Shown here: positions 1-11,233 of the stretch, one piece after another | Layout of the letters: each line of letters starts with the position of its first letter | Position numbering within the stretch: position 1 is the stretch's first letter | From: Humulus lupulus | Taxonomy: Eukaryota; Streptophyta; Magnoliopsida; Rosales; Cannabaceae | Direction: 5' to 3' | DNA length: 64,000 bases | NCBI RefSeq assembly: GCF_963169125.1 | Contig: NC_084801.1 | Coordinates: 114,417,061 to 114,481,060 of the forward strand | Notes under the pieces: model-generated | The model's database searches: none | Told to the model about the DNA's origin: nothing | The model's input: the letters and a program-made list of their open reading frames with translations, nothing else | Made by a program: the position numbers and the translations under genes

Positions 1-2
1 GC

Positions 3-98
3 CTCGAGAAAGAAGCACCTTCCGAGGCCGGGGAAGATTCTGACGCAGCTGAGCAGGGCGAGACGGTGACCTCCAAGGGGCCAACTGGCAGAGCCTAA
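3..98 (+). pseudogene. Antisense gene of element A, last exon (C-terminal 31 codons)
   Basis: The plus-strand frame from position 3 reads 31 codons to a TAA at 96-98. The residues align with the C-terminus of the antisense gene of element D (EAPS, GAAEQGET and TSKGP motifs are shared). Relative to the retroelement this gene runs opposite to gag-pol, as in D, E, B and G. Most of the exon lies left of the window. Labelled pseudogene because its element is a deletion derivative, although this short piece itself is open. Confidence 0.7.
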
Positions 99-239
99 GG
101 CCTTTCCATTTTGCTCCCACTCTTTCTTTATTCTTTTTTTTTTTTGTAACTTTTGCATGGGGTGTTTCCACCTCGAGACAATTAATTTTTTATTTTAAAT
201 TGGTTTACTCCCTTTTGCCTCTACGCATTTTAGTTACTA

Positions 240-835
240 TATTGAAAAACTTAGTTCTCATTAATTTTTACCAATATCTCGTGCTCTTTAGGAGGAACAA
301 CGATCAATCGATTTAAATCAACTTCTAAGTTTTCTGACCTGGTTATATCCAGGAACTTAATTTGAAAACTCAGTTCGTGTTAATTTTTATCAATATCTCG
401 TGCTCTTTAGGAAGAACAACGATCAATAGACTTAAATTAACTTCTAAGTTTTATGACCTGGTTATATCCAGGAACTTAATTTGAAAACTTAGTTCGTGTT
501 AATTTTTATCAATATCTCGTGCTCTTTAGGAAGAACAACGATCAATGGATTTAAATTAACTTCTAAGTCTTATGACCTGGTTATATCCAGGAACTTAATT
601 TGAAAACTTAGTTCGTGTTAATTTTTATCAATATCTCGTGCTCTTTAGGAAGAACAACGATCAATAGACTTAAATTAACTTCTAAGTTTTATGACCTGGT
701 TATATCCAGGAACTTAATTTGAAAACTTAGTTCGTGTTAATTTTTATCAATATCTCGTGCTCTTTAGGAAGAACAACGATCAATCGATATGAATCAACTG
801 CTAAGTCATTAAGGCGACCTGGTTATATCCAGGTA
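240..835 (-). repeat. 119-bp tandem repeat array, five copies
   Basis: The phrase AATATCTCGTGCTCTTTAGG recurs at 273, 392, 511, 630 and 749, exactly 119 bp apart. Each unit carries a CCTGG-TTATAT-CCAGG dyad and a GATCAAT motif. The array lies between the integrase stop and the antisense gene, as in element D (29401-29990, same period). Tandem repeats in this position are a known trait of the Retand family of Tat elements. Confidence 0.9.
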
Positions 836-840
836 CCATA

Positions 841-851
841 TGCCCCCCAAG
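841..851 (-). promoter_or_regulatory. Internal polypurine tract-like G6 motif
   Basis: The minus strand reads CTTGGGGGGCA. The same core sits immediately before the 3' LTRs of D (33743-33754) and E (38371-38387), where it is the plus-strand primer. Here it lies inside the element, about 125 bp after the integrase stop and just before the tandem repeats. C has the same motif at 19688-19700. A role in priming is inference. Confidence 0.55.
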
Positions 852-975
852 TAACTGGGAAAGGGTCTTTCGTGGTTGCTTTAGATTACACTTGAAAACA
901 TGTACAAATATAAGTGAAAAGTTAATTATCATTGCTTAATACATAAAAAATGCCCTTTTAGGCCTTACAAGTGAA

Positions 976-2340
976 TCATTGATAATATCTCTTCAAATGG
1001 ATGGCGTTCCAAGTCTGTGGGATTGCCCCTCCATCTAGCCGAGCTAATTTATAAGTTCCCTCCTTAATGACCTCGATGATTTGATATGGCCCTTCCCAGT
1101 TCGGTCCTAAGACTCCATCTTTGGGATCCCTTCCGGCCAAGAAAACTCTCCTGAGGACCAGGTCGCCAACGCTAAAGGCGCGCTTTTTGACTTTTGAGTT
1201 GAAGTAGCGAGTGATTTTCTACTGATAATGGGCGAGCTGGATTTGCGAGTCTTCTCGTCTTTCATCAACCAAGTCAAGGGAAGCGCAAAGTAGCTCGTGG
1301 TTTCGATCCTGGTCATATGACTGGACCCTATGCGAAAGTACCTTAATCTCCACAGGGAGGATTGCCTCACTCCCAAAGGTCAGGGAAAAAGGAGTATGAC
1401 CCGTAGGAGTCCGATGTGAGGTCCGGTATGCCCATAGAACCTGGGGGAGCTGTTCTGGCCAGACCCCCTCCGCTTTATCTAGTCTCTTCTTGAGGCTCGC
1501 CTTTAGAGTTTTGTTGACAGCCTCGACCTGGCCATTCGCCTGGGGATAGGCCACGAATGAGAAACTTTTCACAATTCCGTACCTTTCACAAAACTCGGTG
1601 AACAGGTCGCTGTCGAACTGAGTCCCATTGTCGGAAATGATTTTTTGGGCAGCCTGAATCGGCAGATAATGCTCTTAACCATGAAGTCAAGGACTTTTTT
1701 GGAAGTTATCGTTGCCAAAGGTTCGGCCTTAGCCCACTTCGTAAAGTAGTCGATGGCCACCACGGCGTAACGGACCCCGCCTTTTCCAGTAGGGAGGGCG
1801 CCAACCAAGTCGATCCCCCAAACTGCAAACGACCATGGGGATGAGATCATCTTCAGCTCGACTGGAGGAGCTTGGAAAAATGTGGCGAATCACGGCACTT
1901 GTCGCACTTCTTCACGTACGAGACCGAATCTTTGGACAGAGTGGGCCAGTAATATCCTTGCCTCAGGACCTTTAAGGCCAAGCTTTGCCCCCCTAGTGTG
2001 ATCTCTGCAAAAACCCTCATGCACCTCTGCAGGATGGCCTTTGCTTCGTCTGGAAGAATGCATCGTAGGAGAGGTAGGGAGTGCCCACGTCGGTATAACA
2101 CCCCATCTACTATCATATACCTGGGAGCTTGATATAGAACTCATCGCGCATCATTACCCCCTCCAGGTAATTTTCCCTCGACGAGATACTCAAGGATGGG
2201 GGTTATCCAGGTCGGTCTGGCGTCGATCATCTCGACCTCCGTCCTGGCTTCTTCTATACTTGGTTTCTACAAGAATTCTATCGGCACTAACCCCAAGGTC
2301 TCCGTCTCCCCAGAGGTGGCGAGCTTGGCCAGAGCGCCCT
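976..2340 (-). pseudogene. Integrase and RNase H tail of element A (broken)
   Basis: Reading leftward from about 2340, translations match D: the end of the archaeal-type RNase H (the LATSGETETLG region), the zinc-binding integrase N-terminus (GQSLALKVLRQGYYWPTLSK, then KKCDKC), the catalytic core (DYFTKW, then a second aspartate region disturbed by a frameshift near 1655, then GQVEAVNK), and the C-terminal TWNAIHLK-YYQ with its stop at 976-978. The core is split over several frames by small indels and stops, so no integrase can be made. At its right edge it is fused directly to gag by the internal deletion. Confidence 0.85.
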
Positions 2341-3342
2341 CCCTACTTGCTCCCCTCTATGGGAGTTAAGGCGATCTCGCAGGTCGCCTCCCTAAGTGGT
2401 TTGTGGACTTTGTGCCGAACTTAGACGCTGACGCAGGTCTCCACCAGAAAGGTCACTCTGGCGACTGCCGGTCCAGTAGCTCCTGTTAGACAGGCTCGGA
2501 GTCCGCCTTTGGTGGTGAGGATCCGGGCTTTCTCTCGGCGCCCTGCTACGTCGGGAAGGTCCGGCTGATGGCGGGTTTCTCCTGCTACTTCCATAGGCTG
2601 GAATATCTCAGACAGGCCGAGGAGGAGATGGATATCTTATTGGTGAAGGAGGATGCCTGACCGGAGAGGCGATCCTGGTTCTGTCAGGACAGATCAAGTT
2701 CGGTGGGGGTCTTTCGGCCCTGCCAACCTCCGGGTCCCGCGCCTGGCGATCTGGATGAGGCGCAGGACGGCTGTTGGGGACGGGCTGATGCTGCGAGCCC
2801 CCCCTGGATCTCCTTCTGGAATTTCCTCGGGCTCTCCTGGGCGCGCTCGAGGCTGGTTGGGAGCTAGGAGTTGAAGTTCTGACCGAACGGTTGTACTGCT
2901 GTTGTTCGGCTCAAGGCATTCCTTCGAAGTTAGCCTCTCGATGGTGCGATGAAGGAATGGAGTTGGCTGTCGGAAGTCTGTCCGAGCGGCTATGCCTGGA
3001 CCGGTTACCCCGACGAGACTTAGGAGCCTCGCCTTGCCTCTCTCCGACATTAGCGCCGGTTGTAAGAGGGGGTAGTCGGGCCAACACATCCTTGATCTGC
3101 TGATTAGCTATTGCTAGCTGGCTTCTCAGCTGAGCGTTTTCCATCTCCACCGTAGTGTAATAACGTGGGTTTGGATTAGGTGGTCGGGGCGCCGAACTTC
3201 CAGTGTCATCTTGGCCCGCCGGCTGCTTGCCCGGCCGCTGTTGGACTTCAGGAATTTGTTCACCCGGGATGGCAATATGATGAGCCTCCTGCCCATCATG
3301 TTGTTCCGTCTCGCTACCATGCCTGGATCGAGTAGTCACCAT
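2341..3342 (-). pseudogene. gag of element A, truncated
   Basis: The start codon is at 3342 (MVTTRSRHG), 34 bp downstream of the primer binding site. The N-terminus aligns with D gag (PPNPNPRYYT, ENAQLRSQLAIA, LARLPPLTTGANVGERQGEA), followed by an Arg/Ser/Pro-rich low-complexity stretch. Frameshifts move the frame, for example around 2911-3089. Homology to D gag stops at the point equivalent to about 22,065 of D, with no capsid core or zinc region left, and the sequence jumps straight into the RNase H tail. Gag normally forms the virus-like particle. Confidence 0.85.
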
Positions 3343-3375
3343 AGTTGGATGTTTGCGACAGCACTAATCTGACTT

Positions 3376-3394
3376 GCTCTCAATGAAAGCACCA
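3376..3394 (-). promoter_or_regulatory. Primer binding site of element A
   Basis: On the minus strand TGGTGCTTTCATTGAGAGC starts three bases after the 5' LTR. The identical site follows the 5' LTR of D (21016-21034). It begins with TGG, as expected for pairing with a tRNA CCA end, but it is not the initiator-Met type, and I cannot assign the tRNA. Confidence 0.75.
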
Positions 3395-3397
3395 AAC

Positions 3398-4152
3398 TGT
3401 TGACGCAGTTCTTCACCAACAGGTAATTAAGAAAATAAGAGAAAGGGATTAGTGCTTATGTTGAACCGAAATAGATAAATGGTCTTGGAAATGAAATGGT
3501 GACTCAAAATAAGTTTTTTAGGTGGTTCAAAGGTTAAAATCCTTCTACTCCACCAGTCAGTATTATTGCTATATACTGGGTATTCTTTTACAGGGTATTT
3601 CTTACAATAGAGAATCCAACCCCTTGTAACTCCTAGGGTCTCCATATTTATAGGAGAAGGCACCTGGGAGTTGGTAAGAAGGTCATCCCGTGACCTTCTT
3701 ACCTATCATGTCAACTCTGTGACATTCATGATTAATTCCTAAACCTGACACATAAGTTTGGTCAAATCAATAGGTAAGGGGATAATGGGCCGAACGGCCC
3801 AACCCAGTCGTGGGTGTCTGAATACGCACGTTCCTGCTGCGTGTTCGAGAAGTCAAGGATATATCAGACACGTGAGGTCTGATATATGCACGTTTACCTT
3901 GCGTGGTTGACTTTATAAAAGGTCACAGCCTCCAACTCAAGCTCGTACCACGAGCTGGATGCTTCCCTCGACCTGCGGCCTTCAGAGTCCAGACTCAGTC
4001 CTTAAGTAATCTTGGCGAACCCTTAGGTTACCTCGAGCTAAGGAGGTAGGATCTTACGTCGGCAGCTCCGATCTTGGGGATGTCCACATGGTAATCATGA
4101 TTAGGCCGTAGCCCAGGTCGCTAATCAGCCCGTGGGAAAATCAGGGCGTACA
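3398..4152 (-). repeat. 5' LTR of element A
   Basis: A 755-bp LTR in reverse orientation. On the minus strand it starts TGTACGCCCTGATTTTCCC and ends GAACTGCGTCAACA. It is homologous over its length to the 758-bp LTRs of D. A TATA-like CTATAAATA box is at about 3646-3655 on the minus strand. Confidence 0.92.
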
Positions 4153-5565
4153 TATGTGTTTTTAAAAATGTAGTTTAAAAATAGTATCTATCTATAAATA
4201 AATAAAACCTAAAAAGTTATTAATTAATTCTTAAATATCTAACTTGAAAAAATAATAATAAATAAAAAGGTAAAAAAATTCAATTTATATATTATCCAAA
4301 TGAGAGTTTCAAGGAGATGATGTGCCACTCTAAAATTACTCTAAAATACTTTATATATTTTCTCCTTTAATCTAATTTTTTTGTTCATTTTATAGATTAT
4401 AATAATATGTAATTTAAAAAAATGTAAGTAGTTACATATCTATATATTATATAAAGGAGAGCTTCAAAGAGATAATGTGGCGCTCTAAAATTTTTCTAAA
4501 ACACTCTATCTATTTTCTCCTTTAATCTAATTTTTTATTCATTTTATAGATTATAATAATATAGTAATTTAAAAAAAAATGTAAGTAGTTACATATTTTT
4601 TTAATTTAAATAAGATATTATTATTTACTGTATCTATTTTACACATTTAAAAAACTAAAATTGCTCCAAATCACTTTATATATTTTCTCATTTAATCTAA
4701 TTTTTTATTCATTTTATAGATTATAATAATATAGTAATTAAAAAAATGTAAGTAGTTATATGTTTTTTTAAATTTAAATAAGATATTTACAAGATATTAT
4801 TATTTACTCTATCTATTTTAGATGTTTAAAAAACTAAAATTGCTCCAAAGCACTCTATTTATTTTCTCATTTAATCTAATTTTTTTATTCGTTTTATATA
4901 GATTATACTAATGTAGTAATTTAAAAAAAAAATGTATTCACTATAGTAACTAAATGTTTTTTAGATTGTAATTTAGTAGACATTCCAGTAGTAAAAGATG
5001 CGAAGGTTGATGTGAAACACAAAAAATTATTTTTAGAAACAAATAACATATTATGAATTAAAAAATATATAATTATGACAATTGATGTTAATATTGTTTG
5101 TTAGCTTAATTTGTTCACATCTCTTACTTTTCAAATGCTATTATACATTCTATTAATTTCTTGAAAGGAGAGAGAAACAAATAATTGATTAATTAGATAT
5201 TTTTATACAATTTTACTATTAGAACATAACTTTAAAAAAATGGAGGAATTACAAAATGTATAAATTTCTCACTCACATTATACAAATTATAAAATTAATT
5301 AAACAAAAATTACGTTAAATATATATAGTTGAATTATAAAATGTATAAATTCAAATTATAATATTTATCAAACAAATATAAATTACCTTAAATATATATT
5401 TAAAATTATTGTAAAAAAATTTATGCATTTTCTAATATATTTATATGATGTAACACTCTAAAATTGCTCTAAAACACCATTTCTATTTTCTTCTTTTTTC
5501 ACATTTTTTAATTTGAATTCAAATTTTATTAGATATTTAATTACAACAATTATTTAATTAAATTA
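4153..5565. repeat. AT-rich spacer with degenerate ~155-180 bp tandem repeats
   Basis: There is no credible coding sequence. A block with TTTAATCTAATTTTTTATTC followed by a TAGATTATAATAATAT-like run recurs at about 4367, 4521, 4691 and 4870 (intervals 154, 170, 179). Each copy is preceded by a CTCTAAAAT..CTAAAACACT-like phrase that appears again near 5455. This looks like decayed repeat DNA. I cannot assign it to a family. Confidence 0.5.
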
Positions 5566-6469
5566 TCTCTTCTATATAATAAGTGTGTAGATAACATAAA
5601 TTCTTGGTTTTAATGGTTTTTTATTTTTTTTTCCGCTAACTTTAACGGAATATTCTTATATTTAAAATAATATTCTTATATTTAACAGTAGATTATAAAC
5701 ATGACTTAAACTTTAATAAATAATTAAAAAAATTAAAATAAGATATTTTTGAGATATTTTACAATGATAATATTTTAAAAATAATAAAACCATACATTTT
5801 TTAACTTAAATAAAATTTAATTAAACTTAAACTTAATATTATATTAAACATATAATATATAATATTTTGTTGTCACTACTAAATTTAAAAACTAGAATAA
5901 ACATAAACTTAAACAAAAATAAATAAATTAATTAATTAAAATATATAGGATATTTTCAAGATATTTTATGATAATTTAAATAATTAAACCATATTTATTT
6001 TAAAATAATAAATGCATACTTATCATTTTTTTTATCTTATAAATTTGTGTGATAGTTTTTTTTTATTAAGTAATTGGAACTCTTTTTCTTCATCAAATTC
6101 ACCAAAGGACCTTGCGAGATACATTATAATCTAAAAATAGTTGATGCACATATATTATTGTCTACACTATGACTTTTTCTATTTTTATTTTATTTTTATT
6201 ATTAATCTCTTTTTAAATATTATTGTATTTTATATATATGTCATGTAGTCATGTAAATATATATACACATATATATATATATTAACGTTGTACTTAAATG
6301 TCATATATGTAGAGATTATTGATATAAATATTTATATATACTATAGAACTATAATTCACTTTATTATATACATTTTAAAAAGATAATTAACCAGTTTTTA
6401 TTAAAATTATTGACAATATTTACAACTTTAAAACTAAGCAAGTGTGCATTGCACATTGCTTCTACCTAG
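5566..6469 (+). mobile_element. Non-autonomous Helitron, about 904 bp
   Basis: The left end begins TCTCTTCTATATAATAAGTG right after an A (5565), the usual plant Helitron 5' TC start. The right end has a hairpin at 6436-6461 (AAGCAAGTGTGC / GCACATTGCTT, one bulge, 3-base loop), then CTAC and the terminal CTAG at 6466-6469, followed by T (6470). Insertion between A and T, no target duplication, a 3' hairpin and a CTRR end are the defining Helitron traits. There is no RepHel coding sequence inside, only AT-rich DNA, so it would depend on a helper. Confidence 0.75.
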
Positions 6470-6659
6470 TAAATATAAATATCCATGAATTTTTCTCATT
6501 TTTTATTTTACTTTTCTAATTTATGGCTACTAATTAATTAAGGAAAAAACTCTATCTATTTTCTCTTTTTTTATCATTTTAATAATGATAAAAATAATAA
6601 TAATAAATGTCAATTAAAAATATCTGTATATAATAATAATAAATAAATAATATATCTAT

Positions 6660-7345
6660 TTGTATTTTTAACATTTTGACAAAACAAGAGATCCAAGTGT
6701 TATTTTTTAACAATAAAGGATTCAAACGGGTAATCAACATTTTGACAAAACACAAGGTCCACAAGTTAATTTTAAAAAATAAAGAGTCCAAACGGGTAAT
6801 CGGCTAAAATATAAAGTTAAAAATGGTGTGAACTCTTATAGAAAACATAAATTATATATATTTATATAATTTACTTTTTATAAAGAATTTTTATAAATAC
6901 ATGGTCCAAAGGTTAATTTTTAAAAACAAAGAGTCAAAACGAGTAATCAGACAAAATATAGTGTTCAAATAACCGATCTATCTATTCTTGTGTTTTAATT
7001 TTTTGACAAAACTTGAGGTTCACAAGTTCATTTTTAAAAATAAAGGTCCCAGCGGGTAATCAGCTAAAATACAAGGTTCAAAATGGTGTGAACCCTTACA
7101 TAAAACATAAATTATATATAATTTAATTTTTATAAAGAATTTTGAACATTTTCAATAAATACATGGTCCAAATGTTAATTTTTAAAAGTAAAGGGTCAAA
7201 ATGGGTAATTGGCCAAAATACAATGTTCAAATAATCGATCTATCCATTCCTATATTTAACATTTTGACAAAATACGAGATCTAAAAGTTAATTTTTAAAA
7301 ATTAAAGGTTCAAATGGGTAATCCACCAAAATAAGTCTTACACAA
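6660..7345. repeat. ~261-bp tandem repeat block
   Basis: The phrase (AC)ATTTTGACAAAA followed by a GGTCCA/GTTCA-like run and CGGGTAATC recurs at about 6671, 6737, 6999 and 7260 (intervals 66, 262, 261). The last two units share a CGATCTATCTATTC start and a GGTGTGAAC-CTTA segment. This block lies just left of a Helitron-like terminus at 7709 and may be its body. Confidence 0.6.
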
Positions 7346-7682
7346 AACATTAATTTTCTTATACTTAATTTAGACTTTTTTATATAAAAAAAAAATCACG
7401 CAAAGCGTATAATAATGATAACAATAATAAAAAAAAATAAAAGCACACGTACAACATGTTTTTTAACTTTATTTTCGACACTTTAATTATTCAGAATTTT
7501 TTAAAAACCTGCAAGAGGTTTGCTATACAATGAACACCATTGTGAAAAAAATTGTGGTCAAGACGCCCTCACGTGTCCATATAAAAAGCATGTTGTATGA
7601 GTAGGGTGAAAATGAATCCCTACCCTACAATCTACCAAAAAATATTTTAAAATATGTATATTTTTTAATAATTATAAAAGAT

Positions 7683-7709
7683 TGCGCGAAGCGCAGTTAT
7701 GTTTTCTAA
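7683..7709 (+). mobile_element. Candidate Helitron 3' terminus
   Basis: A TGCGC-GAA-GCGCA hairpin (7683-7695) is followed 10 bases later by CTAA (7706-7709) and a T. The GCGCGAAGCGC hairpin plus CTRR-T is typical of plant Helitron ends. I could not find a convincing 5' TC end, so the element's extent is unknown. Confidence 0.5.
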
Positions 7710-7751
7710 TTTTATATACAAACGGCAGAACAACACTTACACTATATATTT

Positions 7752-8579
7752 TGTTGACGCCGTTTTTCGTTAACTTGAAAAAGGAGAGCAATTAAACAAG
7801 AAAATATCAGAGGAAATGAAAGAAGATGAATACATGATATTTTTAAGTGGTTCAGCAGTTAAAGCTGCCTAGTCCACGAGTCTCTGTTATTAGCACTTGG
7901 GAGTTTTCTGGAAACTATTCAGAGAATAGTTGCCCAGAGTTTTTTCTCCAGATCTTAGAATTTCAATCCTCTACAAATGAGCTTTCCTTCTCTATTTATA
8001 GAGAAGGTTTCAGAATTCATTCCCATATATTTCGGGAAGATATTTTGTAAATCAAATAATATAATGCTATTTAATGCATTATTTCCTACGTACACGGAAG
8101 CATCCCATAAAATATGGGATCGGATAACAAATTGGATAAAATCCCTTCAACATTGGGATTTTACAACAATAAATATGTTCATATATAACCGATTATTTTT
8201 TATACGGAATTCATTACATCTCCGAGGCTATCAGTCAATCACGAGCTCGTCGCCTAACTTCGCCTACGCTCAGAACAAGTAACCACTGACGAAGTCATCA
8301 CATTCGAGCTTACACTTCCTGAGCTCAAATCACCTCGTCTAAAGGCAAGAGGTACACTAGGAAATATATACAAGTGTTGAACCCTTTGCTGTTGCGAGCT
8401 TACCTCATAAGCTCGAAGCATCTTCGAATCTACATACTGTTCAAGCTCACGAGATCGTTATTTACAGCGAGACCGTCTAACTGGAGGATCATATGAGGAC
8501 TGTGCATATTTCGAGCTTACACCTAACGAGCCCAGATTTCAGGATCATAATTCCCCATGCTCAAAATCTGGGTGTAACA
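7752..8579 (-). repeat. 3' LTR of element B
   Basis: An 828-bp LTR in reverse orientation. On the minus strand it starts TGTTACACCCAGATTTTGAG and ends AACGGCGTCAACA. A TATA-like CTATAAATAG box is at about 7995-8005 on the minus strand. It is preceded in element orientation by a polypurine tract. No second copy is in the window, so divergence cannot be measured. Confidence 0.8.
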
Positions 8580-8595
8580 TTTTGCCCCCTCAAAA
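8580..8595 (-). promoter_or_regulatory. Polypurine tract of element B
   Basis: The minus strand reads TTTTGAGGGGGCAAAA directly before the LTR TGTTACA start. This position and composition define the plus-strand primer site. The 8596-8833 stretch beyond it has no ORF and probably corresponds to the leader/promoter side of the antisense gene in related elements. Confidence 0.75.
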
Positions 8596-8833
8596 GTATC
8601 AGTTCGAAGCCTATGAGAAGGAAACTTTTGAACTGTCCTTCTTGGAAATTGTACCAATAATTGTACTCAAGTGTGGACACACGTCAGCCAAGTATTGATT
8701 AATCAGAGTACTTAAGTGCCTTTCGTACCATGTCCACGTCCAATCGCCTGCCAACTTTATGCCGCCATCACTTTATTTGTACCTGACCGTCAAATCAGAT
8801 ACGAAATCTAGTTAATGGCTCAGAACCCCCCTC

Positions 8834-9379
8834 CCCTATCCAAGGTCTTAGTATTTATAGTGAAAATCCATGGATCGGATGGGCATTGGGGTCATCACGT
8901 GAATCAAATCCCTAGTGTGACCTATCTCACACTAATTATAATTATTACAACTTATCCCAAGGTATAGTCAAATCATTAGGTAAAACTCATCATGAACCCT
9001 CAAGGATAATTCGTACATGCAATGTCTGATCATGCACGATTATATTACGTGCCCAGGATTTCAAGGATACGCGGACATGTAATGTTTGACCATGCACGTC
9101 TATATAACGTATCCTGGTTTACGAAAATACAAGGATGCGGTAGATCTCTAGCATACCCCAAGCTGAGTGTAGCGCCAGCTCGTATCTCAGATGCTATGCT
9201 TTATAAACATTTTCAGTTCATGCCTATTGTATTGTATTCACCAGCTCATGCTATAGACTTGGGGAATCGTGTCGCCTTTACAGAGTAAACATGTATTTAT
9301 GGTACGTCTATTACAGTTCTTGGCTAGCCAACTGTATCCAAGCTGGCTAAAAGATTCGTGCTAAATTTTAGGACGTACA
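8834..9379 (-). repeat. Partial LTR of the C/E subfamily lodged in element B
   Basis: On the minus strand this begins TGTACGTCCTAAAATTTAGC at 9379 and aligns with the first ~545 bp of the C/E LTR (38388-38935), up to and just past the TATAAATAC box. It then stops abruptly at about 8834. The 3' part of the LTR is missing and no purine tract adjoins its start. It sits where exon 1 of B's antisense gene should be. It is most likely the remains of a nested insertion whose deletion took exon 1 with it. Confidence 0.7.
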
Positions 9380-9438
9380 CCTTTCATGACCGACTTTCGT
9401 TTAGGCTCGAACTAATCATTATGTATTCAATTCTTTAG

Positions 9439-11233
9439 CCAACTATCACTGTCCTACTACTACAGACGCGATGAAGGAGCACAAAGAAACCCTGCTTCAA
9501 CTTCCATACGGTAGGCGATCCCTGTCTTATCTTCTTCACGAAGATAAGCTTCGAGCCTGCAGTCTTTTGGAGCAGGACCAGTCAACAGATGACACCGCCT
9601 ATTGAAAGTACACCAAGTGGGAGCATGTGCCACTCCCCACTGGTAGGCTTCCTCCAAGGCGAAGCTCGAAAGCACGATCTCTAGCTTGCCTTTGCAGGAG
9701 TCCGTGTTCGGGGAATGATGCCAACGACGAGGCCTCGAGCTTGAGTGACAGAGGTAAGGTCATTCTTAGCTCATCCTTGTGGTCTCCTTCCCTTCTTAAG
9801 CATAAACTCGTCACCCTGATCTTACTCCTAGATGATAGGGATAACTTTTATGTATGGTCCTTGGTAGATGATAGGGTCCATAGGTTCGATAGCTGGCTGG
9901 GGAAATACAAAACAATGTATAGTCTGAATGAATTTTGGGATGGAATAGCCGTCCAATATGAGACAAATGACTATAAGGACCTTTCAAGGTTGACTTCCAC
10001 ATATAGGGAAAGGACTCCCCCAGCCTCCTCTGAAGATAGGGGAATTACCTAGTCGCCAAGCACGAGCTTGGGGGAGAGTTCCAGTTAGTTTTCTTGTCAC
10101 TTGTCTTTGTTTCCTTTAACTGTTTGCCTTACACCTACTTTAGCATTTTTAAGCTCGTTTTCTAATGTGATTTGATTATGCAGGCACTATGGATTCTGAC
10201 CTCGAGAATATGCTTAACAGTGGCGCGGGGACCAAGCAGAGCAAACGCCCGATGGCCTCACAAAAAACTGGGCAGCCTACCAAAGTCCCTAAAAGGACCG
10301 AGGTGACTCCTCCTCCAGCTCCTCTTGTTTTGAGCCCAGTGGTGACATCCACTCCCCAGGTCGACATTCCTGTAGCAGATGCTCCTTTTCTGCCTCCTGC
10401 TGTCCAGATCCTTCCATCGATTACCCCAGTTCTGAAAAAACCAGATCCCACTCGGGGGCACCTATTGTCGATTTCTACTCATTCTGATGAATATGTTATT
10501 GATAACGCTTCCGAGACTCACGGAGCTACTCTCGGCTCGGACATCTTGTCTCGAGTGGGTCAAAGCTTCAGCAGTCTTGGGGCTCCTCAATGGCAGTTCC
10601 TGGTCAACGCTCGGGACTCCAATATCCTTTATGACAAGAGTACCGAGCTCATTTCCTCGATAATTTCTCTTACTTCGTTATTTATTGTAATTTTACTCGG
10701 AGCATGTTCTAACTTAATTGGTTTGTGTACTAGGCTCTCGCTGCAGTTGCTCAGCTAAATTACAAGCTGAACAATGAGGTTCACGCGAGCATGCCCTATG
10801 CTCAGGAGGCGAAGGATCTCCAGCTCAAGCTCGCTGCCGAGTTTAAGGTTGCAAAGTCAAAGCTGGAAGCTAAGCTCAAAGAGAAAACTCCAGGGTCGAG
10901 GAGCTCGAGAAGCTGAACGCCGAGCTCAAAGAGAAGAGCTCTAAGGCTGAGGAGCTTGAGAAGTTGAATGCCAAGCTCGAGGAGGAGAAAAAGGCCACCT
11001 TCGAGATAATAGAGGGTGAAAAGGCTCATCTTCTTAAAGAGTTTAAGCAGAGGAAGGATCGGGCAGTTGACATGGCCATGTACAGGATCTGGGCCAGCAA
11101 CGCCAATCTCAACACGAGCTTCTTGGGCATCTTTGAGGACGAGCTTCTGGCCAAATGGCAAGCTCGGCTAGAGGCGAAGGATGCTACTCAGGAGGATGTT
11201 GAGAAGGCTAAGGAGGATGCTCCTGCTTCCTAG
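9439..11233 (+). pseudogene. Antisense gene of element B, exons 2-4 (exon 1 lost)
   Basis: Exon 2 starts after the acceptor TTCTTTAG at 9438 and runs to about 10060. It reads PNYHCP..., then LPYGRRSLSYLL, then GNDANDEAS and KYTKWEHVPLPT, matching element G. An in-frame TGA lies near 9603. Exon 3 starts at 10184 after TTATGCAG and begins with MDSDLENML. Exon 4 starts at 10734 after TTGTGTACTAG and ends with a stop at 11231-11233. It encodes a heptad-rich coiled coil (repeated EELEKLNAELKEK-type units) and the conserved FEDELLAKWQARL end, with one frameshift near 10890. No good donor GT follows exon 2 or exon 3, so splicing has probably decayed. Function is unknown. Confidence 0.7.

Larger units (their letters stand above)
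1..4152 (-). mobile_element. Element A: Tat/Retand-like Ty3/gypsy, internally deleted, 3' end outside window
   Basis: This is a minus-strand LTR retrotransposon. Reading leftward it has a 5' LTR (4152 to 3398), a primer binding site, gag, a fused 3' pol fragment, an integrase tail, an internal polypurine tract, 119-bp tandem repeats, and the last codons of an antisense gene at the window edge. Its LTR, 119-bp repeat and proteins closely match element D, so A and D are the same family. Compared with D it lacks the end of gag, protease, RT, both first RNase H regions and most of the second RNase H. It is therefore non-autonomous. The 3' LTR and its target duplication lie outside the window; the base run after the 5' LTR (TATGT, 4153-4157) is only a candidate duplication. 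Confidence 0.9.

Noticed and set aside
240..835. CRISPR-like array
   Set aside because: The units are direct 119-bp tandem repeats without distinct spacers, inside a plant retrotransposon.
2041..2424. Plus-strand ORF over the A pol fragment
   Set aside because: It lies opposite the RNase H/integrase tail and gag of element A and has no homologue elsewhere in the window.
7395..7410. ACGC-AAA-GCGT hairpin as another Helitron end
   Set aside because: No CTRR-T follows within the usual distance.
4153..7751. Host gene or RNA gene in the AT-rich spacer
   Set aside because: I searched both strands for long frames, splice-like exon chains and tRNA-like folds and saw none.
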